From NCBI GenBank assembly GCA_910579415.1, contig CAJTUY010000001.1:20221-84220 (forward strand): a stretch of 64,000 bases of DNA. Reading direction: 5' to 3'. Every line of letters begins with the position of its first letter. Positions within the stretch are counted from its first letter, which is position 1. This stretch comes from an uncultured Clostridia bacterium. Its GTDB lineage: Bacteria; Bacillota; Clostridia; UBA1381. The notes under the pieces were generated by a model. That model saw nothing but the letters and a program-made list of their open reading frames with translations. It did no database searches and had not been told where the DNA came from. This document shows positions 33,264-42,772 of the stretch, piece by piece. A program made the translations under genes and the position numbers.

Positions 33264-34115
33264 TTGTTGCAGTTGTTGTTTTTAGATATTCTTAATGCCA
33301 TAGTTTTTGGCGTTGTTCAGGGAATTACCGAATGGCTTCCGATAAGCAGTACCGGACATATGATTTTACTTGACCAGTTTCTTGCTTTGACATCAGACAG
33401 GGCATTTCGTGATTTGTTTTTGGTTGTAATACAATTCGGTTCGATTTTAGCTGTGGTTACGTTGTATTTTCATAAGCTTAACCCGTTTTCACCGAAAAAA
33501 ACACCATCCCAAAAACGCGGCACATGGACAATGTGGTTTAAAGTTCTGGCAGGCTGTGTGCCGGCGGCAGTTATAGGCTTGCTATTTGATGATTTGATTA
33601 TGTCAAAAACATATAATTGGTATGTAGTTGCGGCAATGCTGATTATTTACGGAATTTTATTTATCATAATAGAAAACAGAAATAAGGCTCCTAAAATCAA
33701 AACTATTGATGAAATGTCATATAAAATGGCGGCGCTTATCGGAATATTTCAGGTGCTTGCCATGATACCCGGTACTTCGCGAAGCGGAGCTACAATTCTG
33801 GGTGCGGTATTGATTGGCGCAAGCAGAAATGTTGCAGCGGAATTTTCGTTTTTTCTTGCCGTACCTGTAATGCTCGGTGCAAGCGCGTTGGAAATACTAA
33901 AGTATTTTATGGAATACGGCATGTTCAGCGGCGGACAGTGGATAACGCTGTTGACAGGAATGGTAACGGCATATATTGTTTCAATATTTGCGATTAAATT
34001 CCTTATGGATTACATCAGAAAGCATGATTTTAAGGTATTCGGATATTACAGAATTATACTTGGTGTGATAGTGATATTGTATTTTGCACTGTCACACGCG
34101 CAGATAGTCGGATAA
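33264..34115 (+). CDS. uppP: undecaprenyl-diphosphatase UppP (BacA)
   Basis: 283 residues, about eight transmembrane helices. The two family motifs are present: GITEWLPISSTGHMILLDQ near residues 20-38 and IPGTSRSGATILGAVLIG near 170-188. It recycles the lipid carrier for peptidoglycan and wall polymers and can give low-level bacitracin resistance. TTG codons at 33264, 33267 and 33273 are all possible starts; TAGGGG lies just before, and 33273 has the best spacing. Confidence 0.95.
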   Translation: MLQLLFLDILNAIVFGVVQGITEWLPISSTGHMILLDQFLALTSDRAFRDLFLVVIQFGSILAVVTLYFHKLNPFSPKKTPSQKRGTWTMWFKVLAGCVPAAVIGLLFDDLIMSKTYNWYVVAAMLIIYGILFIIIENRNKAPKIKTIDEMSYKMAALIGIFQVLAMIPGTSRSGATILGAVLIGASRNVAAEFSFFLAVPVMLGASALEILKYFMEYGMFSGGQWITLLTGMVTAYIVSIFAIKFLMDYIRKHDFKVFGYYRIILGVIVILYFALSHAQIVG

Positions 34116-34120
34116 AATTA

Positions 34121-34155
34121 AATACAGCGGTACATCTGTACCACTGTATTTTTTT
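34121..34155 (+). terminator. terminator after uppP
   Basis: AATACAG and GGTACA pair with TGTACC and CTGTATT (34121-34150) with one internal mismatch and a two-base loop, followed by seven T. Confidence 0.88.
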
Positions 34156-34183
34156 GCATTATTATAAAAGTGCGTTACATTCT

Positions 34184-34564
34184 TTACAATATATTTTCTA
34201 ATTTCATTTCGTAATTTTTTGGCAGGTGGTCAAACAGAAAATCAAGCACACGACAGTTTGACAGCGCGTCTGTTTTTTCTCCGCCATCAATGTATTCCAC
34301 AAGCTCAGAAATGTTCATTTCTATTTTATCAATCTCTTCATGGTTGCCTGTTGCTTCGAGAATGGCGCGGTGAGAATCAAGGTAATCGTTCAATTCTTTT
34401 GCGGAAGATGACGCCTTGCTGTAATTCTCGGCGGTGAGCGCTTCGATAATGACTTTGTTGATGTCGCTCAGCTCCTCAGATACGTTTTCTATATGGTTTG
34501 TGTATGCTATACTGCCAATAAGAATAAGTATGGCTATAACACCGGATATTATAACACCCTTCAT
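34184..34564 (-). CDS. DUF4363-type membrane-anchored protein
   Basis: 126 residues: one N-terminal membrane helix (GVIISGVIAILILIGSIAY) and a helical extracytoplasmic domain with regularly spaced charged residues (LSDINKVIIEALTAENYSKA). Length, architecture and position just after a DUF421 (YetF) gene fit the DUF4363 family of Clostridia; function unknown. Its start overlaps the yetF stop by four bases. Confidence 0.75.
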   Translation of the reverse strand: MKGVIISGVIAILILIGSIAYTNHIENVSEELSDINKVIIEALTAENYSKASSSAKELNDYLDSHRAILEATGNHEEIDKIEMNISELVEYIDGGEKTDALSNCRVLDFLFDHLPKNYEMKLENIL

Positions 34565-35247
34565 TTCATGGCTCTCTCCTTTAACTGGATAAATAATTCG
34601 TTTTCTGCATCAAGAGATGCTATAAATACGTCTTTTATTCTTTTTATGTTGCGTTTTGTCATCTCTTTTTCAAACCATTCAAGACTTTTTCCCGAACGCT
34701 CAAGCTCGTGCTTGTCCAGCACACCGTCGGAAACAATGGTGCAGGGCAGTCCGTCATGACGTAAATTTGTGAGTTTTAAATCCTCAGTTGTAGCCGTACG
34801 CGCACTGTCTTTGGGTATTACACTAAGCTTGCCGCTGGTTTCAATTACCGCAACCTGTACATCAGATACATCGTGACAGCCGTTAAGCCTTAATTCCTCA
34901 AGTAAATCATTTATATTAAATCTCAGCTTTTTTAGTTCGCGTTCATCAATATGACCGTTGTATATAATAATGCTTGCTTCGCCGCTTAAAAGCTTACGCA
35001 TATGTTTGCTTTTCAGACTTAAATATGACATCATGACCTCTGCAATGAGCAGTGTCATTACCGGCAGTATACCTGAGAGAAGAGGTATATCAATAGCCTG
35101 CATGGGTACTGAAGCAAGGTCAGAAATCATTATTGCAACAACCAGTTCCGACGGCTGTAATTCCCCGAGCTGACGTTTTCCCATTATACGCATAGCGATA
35201 ATTACCATAATATATAAAATCAGAGTTCTCAGTACAAGTATAAGCAT
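34561..35247 (-). CDS. YetF family (DUF421) membrane protein
   Basis: 228 residues from ATG 35247, chosen because GGAGGG lies seven bases upstream; the open frame begins ten codons earlier. Three N-terminal transmembrane helices include AMRIMGKRQLGELQPSELVV, the DUF421 hallmark. The cytoplasmic part holds two similar alpha/beta domains (ASIIIYNGHIDERELKKLRF and LPCTIVSDGVLDKHELERS). Family members occur in many spore formers and influence spore or membrane properties, but the mechanism is unclear. It is co-transcribed with the DUF4363 gene. Confidence 0.85.
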   Translation of the reverse strand: MLILVLRTLILYIMVIIAMRIMGKRQLGELQPSELVVAIMISDLASVPMQAIDIPLLSGILPVMTLLIAEVMMSYLSLKSKHMRKLLSGEASIIIYNGHIDERELKKLRFNINDLLEELRLNGCHDVSDVQVAVIETSGKLSVIPKDSARTATTEDLKLTNLRHDGLPCTIVSDGVLDKHELERSGKSLEWFEKEMTKRNIKRIKDVFIASLDAENELFIQLKERAMK

Positions 35248-35307
35248 ATTATCCCTCCGTTTTTTGATGTACATATTATTTCACAGCCTATAATTTTTAT
35301 GTATTGC

Positions 35308-35336
35308 TTTACTTTCACAAACTAAAGTGATATAAT
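35308..35336 (+). promoter_or_regulatory. probable promoter of the MBL-yerC-methyltransferase operon
   Basis: A consensus TATAAT (35331-35336) with a weak -35, TTTACT (35308-35313), at 17 bases. Confidence 0.55.
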
Positions 35337-35354
35337 GTTAAAGAGGTGAAAATT

Positions 35355-36242
35355 ATGTATGAATTGTATCAGGTTGGAGCAGACAGCTTTTATTTACAGG
35401 CTCCTGCAAAGATAGGAATTTTTCGTCTGAATGAAACAGATGTGTGTTTAATAGACAGCGGCAATGACAAAAATGCAGGACGTAAAGTAAGACAAATTCT
35501 GGACGGTAACGGCTGGCAGTTAACCTCGATTTACAATACACATTCAAATGCCGACCACATAGGCGGCAACAGATATTTGCAGCAGCAGACAAACTGCCGG
35601 ATATATGCGCCGGATATTGAGCGTGATTTTATAAATCATCCTATTCTGGAGCCTGCTTTTCTATACGGTGGTTTTCCCTGCGGCGATTTAAGACATAAAT
35701 TTTTACTGGCGCAGGAAAGCAGAGCCATGCTGCTTACAGACAATTGCCTGCCTGAAGGATTAAGTTCAATAAAGCTTGCCGGACATTTTTTTGATATGGC
35801 AGGATACAGGACAAAAGATGATGTGGTATATTTGGCAGATTGTTTGTCAAGCAGGGAAACACTTGATAAGTATCAAATAGGCTTTATTTATGATGTTGGT
35901 GAATACCTGAATACGCTTGAACATGTTAAAACAATGACGGCGAAGATGTTTGTACCTGCTCATGCCGAACCGACAGACGATATATCGGAGCTTGCTCAGA
36001 TGAATATTGATAAAGTTCTTGAAATTGCGGATAAAATACTTAATATATGTAAAACGCCCGTGACCTTCGAAAAATTATTGCAAAGACTGTTTGATGATTA
36101 TGAACTACGGATGAATTTTGAACAGTATGTACTGGTAGGGAGTACGGTTCGTTCGTATCTTTCGTATTTGAGGGATACGGAACGTATGGATATACAGTTT
36201 TATAATAATGAAATGTTATGGCAAAGTAAGGAGAATGCTTGA
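35355..36242 (+). CDS. metallo-beta-lactamase-fold hydrolase
   Basis: 295 residues from ATG 35355 (AAGAGG eight bases upstream; GTG 35346 overlaps that site). The zinc motif reads THSNADHIGG near residue 60, with Asn where the second His of THxHxDH usually stands. Further ligands are probable in KLAGHFFDMAGY near 140, DVVYLADCL near 156, and PAHAEP near 200. The family hydrolyses thioesters, lactones or nucleic acids; the substrate is unknown. Its stop codon overlaps the yerC start. Confidence 0.82.
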   Translation: MYELYQVGADSFYLQAPAKIGIFRLNETDVCLIDSGNDKNAGRKVRQILDGNGWQLTSIYNTHSNADHIGGNRYLQQQTNCRIYAPDIERDFINHPILEPAFLYGGFPCGDLRHKFLLAQESRAMLLTDNCLPEGLSSIKLAGHFFDMAGYRTKDDVVYLADCLSSRETLDKYQIGFIYDVGEYLNTLEHVKTMTAKMFVPAHAEPTDDISELAQMNIDKVLEIADKILNICKTPVTFEKLLQRLFDDYELRMNFEQYVLVGSTVRSYLSYLRDTERMDIQFYNNEMLWQSKENA

Positions 36243-36535
36243 TGAAAGAAATTAACGATAAAAGTATGGACGTGTTGTTTAATGCGGTATTGCAGTTACA
36301 GAACAAGGAGGAATGTACAAAATTTTTTGCTGACCTTTGTACTATTTCAGAGCTTAAATCCATGAGCCAGCGTATGGAAGTTGCGCTTATGCTGCGCGCT
36401 AAGAGTGTGTATACGGATATTGCCTCAAAGACAGGTGCCTCAACCGCTACAATAAGCAGAGTGAACCGCTGTATAAACTACGGGGCGGGGGGATATAATT
36501 TAATACTTGACCGAATGGAGAAGGAGAAGATATGA
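36242..36535 (+). CDS. YerC/YecD family TrpR-related DNA-binding protein
   Basis: 97 residues. The fold is the TrpR-like helical one: ECTKFFADLCTISELKSMSQRMEVALML, then a helix-turn-helix YTDIASKTGASTATISRVNR and the end INYGAGGYNLILDRM. This family is frequent in Firmicutes without the tryptophan-binding residues of TrpR; its regulon is mostly unknown. ATG 36242 has AGGAG eight bases upstream and shares a base with the preceding stop. Confidence 0.92.
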   Translation: MKEINDKSMDVLFNAVLQLQNKEECTKFFADLCTISELKSMSQRMEVALMLRAKSVYTDIASKTGASTATISRVNRCINYGAGGYNLILDRMEKEKI

Positions 36536-37269
36536 ATACCTATTCAGATATGGCACAGGTATATGATGAGCTTATGCATAAGGATATAAATTATGAAGCA
36601 TGGGCGGACTATATAGAAAATCTCTTTGACCGTTATGATGTAAATCCAAAGCTTGTATGCGATTTGGCATGCGGTACGGGCAATATGACAATACCTCTTG
36701 CGCGTCGCGGTTATGATATGACAGGTGTAGATATTTCTGAGGAAATGCTCAATATAGCCCGTGACAAATCTGATGGACTTGATATATTGTTTCTGAACCA
36801 GAATATAACCCGTCTTGACCTGTACGGCACAATGGGCGCATTTATATGTATGATTGACGGTCTTAATTATGTCTTGCCGGCTAAAGGACTTTTTGAGCTT
36901 TTCAGACGTATTAAAACCTGTTTTATAGATGAAGGCGGATTGTTCATTTTTGACATAAGCACAGAATATAAGCTGAAGAATATTATCGGCTCAAATACGT
37001 TTATTCACTGCGGAAAAGATATTTTTTACTCGTGGCAGAACAGATATTTTGAGAAAAAAAGGCTTTCAGATATGTTTCTTACCTTTTTTGTTAAGGACGG
37101 CAGTAAATATTCAAGGTTTGAAGAAAGGCATTTACAGCGCGCGCACAGTGAAAACGAACTGAAAACACTGCTGAAAAAAGCGGGATTTACAATGATTGAT
37201 ACATATGACGCGCTGACGTTTGCAAAACCGCGAAACGACAGTGAACGTATAGTGTTTGTGTGTCGTTAA
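36532..37269 (+). CDS. class I SAM-dependent methyltransferase
   Basis: 245 residues, overlapping the yerC stop by four bases. Motif I is VCDLACGTGNMTIPLARRG near residues 43-60 and motif II is MTGVDISEEML. MIDGLNYVL is typical of the small-molecule or ubiE-like group often found beside yerC. The acceptor substrate is not evident. Confidence 0.88.
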   Translation: MNTYSDMAQVYDELMHKDINYEAWADYIENLFDRYDVNPKLVCDLACGTGNMTIPLARRGYDMTGVDISEEMLNIARDKSDGLDILFLNQNITRLDLYGTMGAFICMIDGLNYVLPAKGLFELFRRIKTCFIDEGGLFIFDISTEYKLKNIIGSNTFIHCGKDIFYSWQNRYFEKKRLSDMFLTFFVKDGSKYSRFEERHLQRAHSENELKTLLKKAGFTMIDTYDALTFAKPRNDSERIVFVCR

Positions 37270-37294
37270 AACAGTGAAAATTATAGGTTTTTAC

Positions 37295-37323
37295 TTGATT
37301 TTTATGCCGTTTTGTGGTAAAAT
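37295..37323 (+). promoter_or_regulatory. sigma-A promoter of gyrA
   Basis: TTGATT (37295-37300), 17 bases, TAAAAT (37318-37323), about 40 bases before the AGGAGG-type ribosome site region and start codon. Confidence 0.8.
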
Positions 37324-37370
37324 AATAAAGATTGAAAAGATAAGTATTTAATTAAACTTAGGAGGAAATT

Positions 37371-39869
37371 ATGGCAAAGAAGTCTGAGGATTTAAAGCTG
37401 GATATGGAGGCAATTGAAAATCAGCATATTGTTAATGTTGACCTCAACAGCGAAATGAAAAAGGCATATATTTCTTACGCGATGAGCGTTATCATAAGCC
37501 GCGCACTTCCTGATGTGCGCGACGGTATGAAGCCTGTTCACAGACGTATATTATATGATATGTACGAAGCAAATCTGCTTTACGAAAACGATTTTAAGAA
37601 GTCTGCGGCTACGGTCGGTGACGTGCTTGGTAAATATCATCCGCACGGTGACGCGTCCGTATATGATGCAATGGTTCGTATGGCGCAGGATTTCTCGCTT
37701 CGTTATCCGCTTGTACAGGGTAAGGGTAACTTCGGAAGCGTTGACGGCGACCCGCCTGCGGCTTACCGTTATACTGAGGCTAAGATGTCGCAGATATCTT
37801 CGCTTATGCTTACGGATATTGAAAAGGATACTGTTGAATTTGTACCGAACTATGACGATAAATTAAAGGAACCCGATGTGCTTCCGTCACGTTTCCCAAA
37901 TCTTTTGGTAAACGGTTCGTCAGGTATTGCGGTAGGTATGGCAACAAATATTCCGCCGCATAATCTTACGGAAGTGGTTGACGGAATAATAGCCGTTATT
38001 GACGACCCTATGATTACTACCGAAGAGCTTATGACGTATATTCAGGGTCCCGACTTCCCGACAGGCGGAGTTATCATGGGCAAAAGTGGTATACGAAGCG
38101 CATATACAACAGGACGCGGCAGGATTATTCTGAGAGCTAAGGCGGAGATTGAGGAATATAACGGCAGACACAGAATTATTGTTTCGGAAATTCCGTATCA
38201 GGTAAACAAGGCTAAGCTTGAAAAGCATATAAATGAACTGGTACGCGACGGAAAGATTGACGGTATTTCATCAACCCGTGATGAGTCCACAGAGGTAATC
38301 CGACTTGTGATTGACTTAAAACGTGATGCCAATCCGAATGTGGTTTTAAATAATCTTTATAAATTCACTCAGATGCAGGACACCTTCGGCGTTATTCTTA
38401 TTGCCCTTGTGGACAAAGAGCCTAAGGTGCTTACGCTCAGAGAAATGATTGACTATTATATTGCGCATCAGGAGGACGTTATAACAAGACGTACCAAATT
38501 TGAGCTTCAGAAGGCGCTCGACCGCGCTCATATATTAGAAGGCTATAAGATTGTCATAGATAATGTTGACGAGGTTATACGTATTATACGCGCGGCAAAA
38601 AATATACCTGATGCGAAGGCGGCATTAAGCGAACGCTTTGGACTTTCCGATGCGCAGGCTGATGCGATTGTAAAAATGCAGCTCGGACGTCTGTCTGGTA
38701 TGGAGCGCGAAAAGATTGAAGAAGAATATGCTGAAGTTACGGCTAAAATTGCCGATTACAGAGATATTCTTGAAAACGAGAGCCGTGTTCTTGATATAGT
38801 TAAGACGGACCTTACAAAGGTAAAGGAAAAGTACGGTGATGAAAGAAGAACGGAAATATCGATGGTTACAAATGAAATTGATATTGACGACCTTATTGAC
38901 GAAGAAGACATTGTTGTAACAATGACGCATAACGGTTATACTAAGCGTCAGCCTGTTGACACATATAAATCACAGCGCAGAGGCGGACGCGGCATCTCGG
39001 GTATGACAACGCGTGAAGAAGATTTTGTGGAGCATCTGTTTACCACAACAACGCATCATACGCTGCTGTTCTTTACCACAAGAGGTATTGTTTATAAGCT
39101 TAAAGGCTATCAGATACCTGAAGCGTCAAGGCAGGCAAAGGGAATGGCTATTGTTAACCTTCTTCCGATTGAGCCTGATGAAAAGGTTACGGCAATGATT
39201 GCAATTAAGGATTTTGAGGATGGCAAGCATCTGACGTTTGTTACGCGCAACGGTGTTGTCAAAAAGACACCTCTTATGGATTATTCAAAAATCCGTAACG
39301 GAGGATTGCGCGCAATAAATATTGATGAGGATGATGAGCTTATCCGGGTTAAACTGACAGACGACAGTCAGGACCTTATTTTGGGTACGCATAACGGCTA
39401 TGCAATACGGTTTAATGTCGGCGAGGTTCGTCAGACCGGACGTACAACGCGCGGTGTAAAGGGCATTGACCTGCGTGACGGCGATTATGTTATAGGCGCG
39501 TCAACCGCGCTTCCAGAAACGCAGCTTCTGACCGTTACGGAAAACGGCTACGGCAAAAAGACGCCGCTTGATGAATATCGTATACAGTCGCGCGGCGGTA
39601 AAGGTATATTCACATATAAAATTACTGAAAAAACCGGTAAGCTTGCCGGTATGAAGACTGTTACTGACGAGGATGATATTATTCTTATTACTTCAGACGG
39701 CGTTATTATAAGAATGCATACAGACGAGATTTCGTCTTACAGCCGTCAGACACAGGGCGTAAGAGTGATGAAGCTTGCCGAAGGCGTAAATGTGGTAAGT
39801 GTTGCGCGTACAGAACATGAAGATGAAGCTGATGACAGCGAGCTTGAAACAGAAGGAGAGGCTGAATAA
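37371..39869 (+). CDS. gyrA: DNA gyrase subunit A
   Basis: 832 residues, full length. The winged-helix core has [19 protein letters not shown] and the active tyrosine is in [10 protein letters not shown] near residue 127. The C-terminal beta-pinwheel starts with the GyrA box SQRRGGRGI near 540, which distinguishes it from ParC. The acidic tail ([16 protein letters not shown]) is common. In the quinolone region, [17 protein letters not shown], the residue equal to E. coli Ser83 is Ala, with Asp87 kept. It has its own promoter, is not next to gyrB, and is followed after two bases by a cyclophilin. Confidence 0.96.
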   Translation: MAKKSEDLKLDMEAIENQHIVNVDLNSEMKKAYISYAMSVIISRALPDVRDGMKPVHRRILYDMYEANLLYENDFKKSAATVGDVLGKYHPHGDASVYDAMVRMAQDFSLRYPLVQGKGNFGSVDGDPPAAYRYTEAKMSQISSLMLTDIEKDTVEFVPNYDDKLKEPDVLPSRFPNLLVNGSSGIAVGMATNIPPHNLTEVVDGIIAVIDDPMITTEELMTYIQGPDFPTGGVIMGKSGIRSAYTTGRGRIILRAKAEIEEYNGRHRIIVSEIPYQVNKAKLEKHINELVRDGKIDGISSTRDESTEVIRLVIDLKRDANPNVVLNNLYKFTQMQDTFGVILIALVDKEPKVLTLREMIDYYIAHQEDVITRRTKFELQKALDRAHILEGYKIVIDNVDEVIRIIRAAKNIPDAKAALSERFGLSDAQADAIVKMQLGRLSGMEREKIEEEYAEVTAKIADYRDILENESRVLDIVKTDLTKVKEKYGDERRTEISMVTNEIDIDDLIDEEDIVVTMTHNGYTKRQPVDTYKSQRRGGRGISGMTTREEDFVEHLFTTTTHHTLLFFTTRGIVYKLKGYQIPEASRQAKGMAIVNLLPIEPDEKVTAMIAIKDFEDGKHLTFVTRNGVVKKTPLMDYSKIRNGGLRAINIDEDDELIRVKLTDDSQDLILGTHNGYAIRFNVGEVRQTGRTTRGVKGIDLRDGDYVIGASTALPETQLLTVTENGYGKKTPLDEYRIQSRGGKGIFTYKITEKTGKLAGMKTVTDEDDIILITSDGVIIRMHTDEISSYSRQTQGVRVMKLAEGVNVVSVARTEHEDEADDSELETEGEAE

Positions 39870-39871
39870 TT

Positions 39872-40669
39872 ATGAAAAAATCAATTAGTGTTATATCTGT
39901 TATTTTATCTTTGACGATGCTTTTAACATCGTGTAAACAGGCTGATGAAAAGCCGGCTGCGCCGACCCCTGACCCTGAACTGGTTAAAAGTACAATAAAT
40001 GCAACAATATCGCTGGAAGACGGTGATGAAATAGTACTTGAACTTTATCCCGACCTTGCTCCGGAAACAGTTGAAAACTTTGTTGAGCTTGCTGAGGACG
40101 GATTCTATGACGGAACAATTTTCCACAGGGTTATAGAAGATTTTATGATACAGGGCGGCGGTTATGATGAGAATTTAAAAGAACAGAAAACCTCGTCAAT
40201 TAAGGGTGAATTTGCCGATAACGGTTTTGAGAATACGCTCTCGCATACAAGAGGTGTTATAAGTATGGCACGTACATCACAGAATATGGACAGCGCATCA
40301 AGCCAGTTCTTTATAGTACAGCAGGATTCACCGCATCTTGACGGTAAATATGCTGCTTTTGGCCGCGTTACTGAAGGTATGGAGATTGTAGATGATATTG
40401 CCTCCGTAAAGACAGGTACAGTAGCCTCATCAGGCATGGAGGATGTGCCTGTATCGCCGATTGTTATTGAAACAATAACGATAGGTTCAGATACGGCAGG
40501 CTCAAAAAAGAGCAGTAAGTCATCAAAGCCGACAATGAAGCCTTTGGAAGATGATAATGAGGATAGGGACGAAAGCAGTCCGAAACCGACATCTAAAGCG
40601 TCATCAAAGCCGGAGGATGATGAGAATGACGATATTGATGAGGATGAAATCAAGTCAATGCTCTTTTAA
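39872..40669 (+). CDS. cyclophilin-type peptidyl-prolyl isomerase lipoprotein
   Basis: 265 residues. A lipoprotein signal ends in the lipobox LLTSC, so the mature protein should be bound to the outer face of the membrane. The cyclophilin domain spans about 40-210: VENFVELAEDGFYDGTIFHR, DFMIQGGGYDE, SSQFFIVQQDSPHLDGKYAAFG. An acidic and Ser/Pro/Lys-rich tail of about 55 residues follows (SKKSSKSSKPTMKP). It likely helps fold exported proteins. It lies two bases after gyrA, with a second cyclophilin gene next. Confidence 0.92.
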   Translation: MKKSISVISVILSLTMLLTSCKQADEKPAAPTPDPELVKSTINATISLEDGDEIVLELYPDLAPETVENFVELAEDGFYDGTIFHRVIEDFMIQGGGYDENLKEQKTSSIKGEFADNGFENTLSHTRGVISMARTSQNMDSASSQFFIVQQDSPHLDGKYAAFGRVTEGMEIVDDIASVKTGTVASSGMEDVPVSPIVIETITIGSDTAGSKKSSKSSKPTMKPLEDDNEDRDESSPKPTSKASSKPEDDENDDIDEDEIKSMLF

Positions 40670-40706
40670 TAACGGGATTTGATTTTGTGAAAGGGGCTTG
40701 GATAAT

Positions 40707-41180
40707 ATGAATATAGAAATTGAAATGGAAAACGGCGGCGTCATAAAAGCGGAACTGTATCCAGATATTGCGCCGATTACAGTTGAAAATTTTGCGAAAC
40801 TTATTGATGACAAATTCTTTGACGGACTTATATTTCACCGCGTAATTCCCGGTTTTATGATACAGGGCGGCGGTTATGATGAGGAAGGCAATCAGAAGGA
40901 AACAGAGAGTATAAAGGGTGAGTTTGATAAAAATGGAGTTCCCAATCCGTTGAAGCATACGCGCGGAGTAATGAGTATGGCGCGTACAATGTTTCCTAAC
41001 AGCGCGTCAAGCCAGTTCTTTATTATGCATGATGACGCACCGCATCTTGACGGTCAGTATGCGGCATTCGGCAAGGTTACAGAAGGTATGGAAGTAGTTG
41101 ATGAAATCGCCGAAACGCAGACAGATATGCAAGATAAACCTATTGATAATCAGGTTATAAAAACAATTCGTTTTGTATAA
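40707..41180 (+). CDS. cyclophilin-type peptidyl-prolyl isomerase, cytoplasmic
   Basis: 157 residues from ATG 40707 (AAGGGG ten bases upstream; TTG 40698 is too near that site). One cyclophilin domain with FDGLIFHRVIPGFMIQGGGY and NSASSQFFIMHDDAPHLDG. It has no signal peptide, so it should be the cytoplasmic counterpart of the preceding lipoprotein; the two share many residues and probably arose by duplication. Confidence 0.95.
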   Translation: MNIEIEMENGGVIKAELYPDIAPITVENFAKLIDDKFFDGLIFHRVIPGFMIQGGGYDEEGNQKETESIKGEFDKNGVPNPLKHTRGVMSMARTMFPNSASSQFFIMHDDAPHLDGQYAAFGKVTEGMEVVDEIAETQTDMQDKPIDNQVIKTIRFV

Positions 41181-41186
41181 AAAATT

Positions 41187-41215
41187 AAACCACCTGCTTT
41201 GCAGGTGGTTTTTTA
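41187..41215. terminator. terminator between cyclophilin and L,D-transpeptidase genes
   Basis: AAACCACCTGC (41187-41197), loop TTT, GCAGGTGGTTT (41201-41211), T-run to 41214; A-rich sequence on the left allows action on both strands. Confidence 0.92.
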
Positions 41216-41225
41216 GCATTGTAAA

Positions 41226-42599
41226 TTATTCTGTTATGTAAATTCTTGTTCTGAATGGAATAGTATTTGCAATCCAGTTTATATCCTGAGGGTGCAGACG
41301 CACACAGCCGTGTGAAATGTTCACTCCTACACGACCGTCATATTCTCCGCCGCCGTAATAGAGCAGGGTGGAGTGAAGCGCGTAGCCGTTATGGAAACGG
41401 AGTACAGGTCCTACATAATAACCGTCATAATTCCATTGTGTGCGTTCTATGTACTCAAATTGTCCTGTGATAGTCGGTGTATTCCATGCGCCGAGCGCAC
41501 ACGGGAATTCTTTGAGTAAATTCCAGCGGTACTGCGCACCTTCGTAGACGCGTACCTTATATTCGTGCTTGGAAACCCATACAAGATAGTTTGTGCGGCT
41601 TCCTATACCGTCGCGGTTAACAGGTGTGCGGTTTCTGAATTCCTGTATAATAGGCGATTCGCCTATTAAAATATCCATGTATGAACCGTAGTCCGCAACC
41701 TCTACAAGTGACTCGAAGGCTTCGGCCAGCGTTCTCATTGGTACGAACAGAGCGCCTTCCATATATACTGTTTCATGAGGCGCGTTTACTCCTACACCAA
41801 GAATTGTTGCGTAGATATTATTTGCGTAAAAGACAACTTCGCTTTCTCCGATTGAGCAGGAAACACTGTCATTTTCCTGATTATAATTTACGTTAAGACC
41901 CATAGCTTCGCCTATTGCGCGTACAGGAATCATAGCTATGCCGTCTTTAATTCTTGCGTGAGGGGTAAGGTCTGTGAGCCATTTTCCGCCTGCATATACG
42001 CGTATGTCTTTGTCGTAATGAGGGTTTCCTGCAAGAACAGCGCCATTGCATTGGGTATATTTACCTTCATCGTTTATATATCCGTATGTAGTCACTTCAA
42101 GCTCATCGCCTGCCTCTACATAAACTCCTGTTTCCTTGTTTTTAAGTGAACGAAGCCCCGACACAAGCTTTACTTTGAATTTTTCGCCCATGCGATATTC
42201 GGGAACATCGAAAGTCATAGTAACATATGGTGTGTCCCAACCCACGTATCTGTGACCTTTTGCCAGAAGCTCACCTTTGTCGCTGTACAATTCCACTTCG
42301 GCATTGTTAGGTATTATATGCTTTTGCGGCGTCACGTCAATTGTCAAAACGAATTGCTCTGATAATTCCTCAGGAGAGGGTGATGCTGTCGGTGAAGCAG
42401 AAGGAGAAACAGACGGTGAAACTCCGGGTGAAATACTCGGCGAAATTTCGGGTGAAGCTTCGGGCGATACCGAAGGCAACGCTGTCGCTTCAGCAGACGG
42501 TGCCGATGTAATGTCGGGTGACGGTGATGGAGCTGCAAAGGCACAGACTCCGTTTGCCAATAAAAAAGCCGTAATCAGAACGGCGGAAAATTTTTTCAT
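41226..42599 (-). CDS. secreted L,D-transpeptidase with copper-amine-oxidase-like stalk domain
   Basis: 457 residues. Signal peptide 1-22. Residues 24-75 are a Ser/Pro-rich low-complexity linker built on SPS and SPE repeats, suited to spanning the wall. A beta domain follows (85-180), then a copper amine oxidase N-domain-like stalk with GIAMIPVRAIGEAMGLNVNY and ALFVPMRTLAEAFESLV. The YkuD domain at about 335-457 has the catalytic Cys in NISHGCVRLHPQDINWI. It forms 3-3 crosslinks or attaches proteins to peptidoglycan. It has its own promoter and is monocistronic. Confidence 0.92.
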   Translation of the reverse strand: MKKFSAVLITAFLLANGVCAFAAPSPSPDITSAPSAEATALPSVSPEASPEISPSISPGVSPSVSPSASPTASPSPEELSEQFVLTIDVTPQKHIIPNNAEVELYSDKGELLAKGHRYVGWDTPYVTMTFDVPEYRMGEKFKVKLVSGLRSLKNKETGVYVEAGDELEVTTYGYINDEGKYTQCNGAVLAGNPHYDKDIRVYAGGKWLTDLTPHARIKDGIAMIPVRAIGEAMGLNVNYNQENDSVSCSIGESEVVFYANNIYATILGVGVNAPHETVYMEGALFVPMRTLAEAFESLVEVADYGSYMDILIGESPIIQEFRNRTPVNRDGIGSRTNYLVWVSKHEYKVRVYEGAQYRWNLLKEFPCALGAWNTPTITGQFEYIERTQWNYDGYYVGPVLRFHNGYALHSTLLYYGGGEYDGRVGVNISHGCVRLHPQDINWIANTIPFRTRIYITE

Positions 42600-42632
42600 T
42601 ACAAGTCCTCCTTAGAAGTAGTTACTATAATA

Positions 42633-42661
42633 ATCATACCATATAAGGATATCAAAGTCAA
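42633..42661 (-). promoter_or_regulatory. sigma-A promoter of the L,D-transpeptidase gene
   Basis: Minus-strand TTGACT (42661-42656), 17 bases, TATGAT (42638-42633). It is back-to-back with the promoter at 42671-42699, nine bases between the two -35 elements. Confidence 0.8.
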
Positions 42662-42670
42662 TAAATCTGA

Positions 42671-42699
42671 TTGACTATACTGTTTTTTTGAGGTATAAT
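42671..42699 (+). promoter_or_regulatory. sigma-A promoter of the TauE/SafE-type gene
   Basis: TTGACT (42671-42676), 17 bases, TATAAT (42694-42699). Confidence 0.82.
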
Positions 42700-42772
42700 T
42701 TTATGGAAAGTCTGAATAAAATTGCATAATGTTCTGTTTTCAGGCATGAACTGACAAAGAGGGAGAAAAGGT

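Noticed and set aside
42361..42540. Periodic repeat on the minus strand that resembles a short tandem array
   Set aside because: It is the Ser/Pro-rich linker (SPS/SPE repeats) of the L,D-transpeptidase; the frame is intact and the units are not separated by unique spacers, so it is not a CRISPR array.
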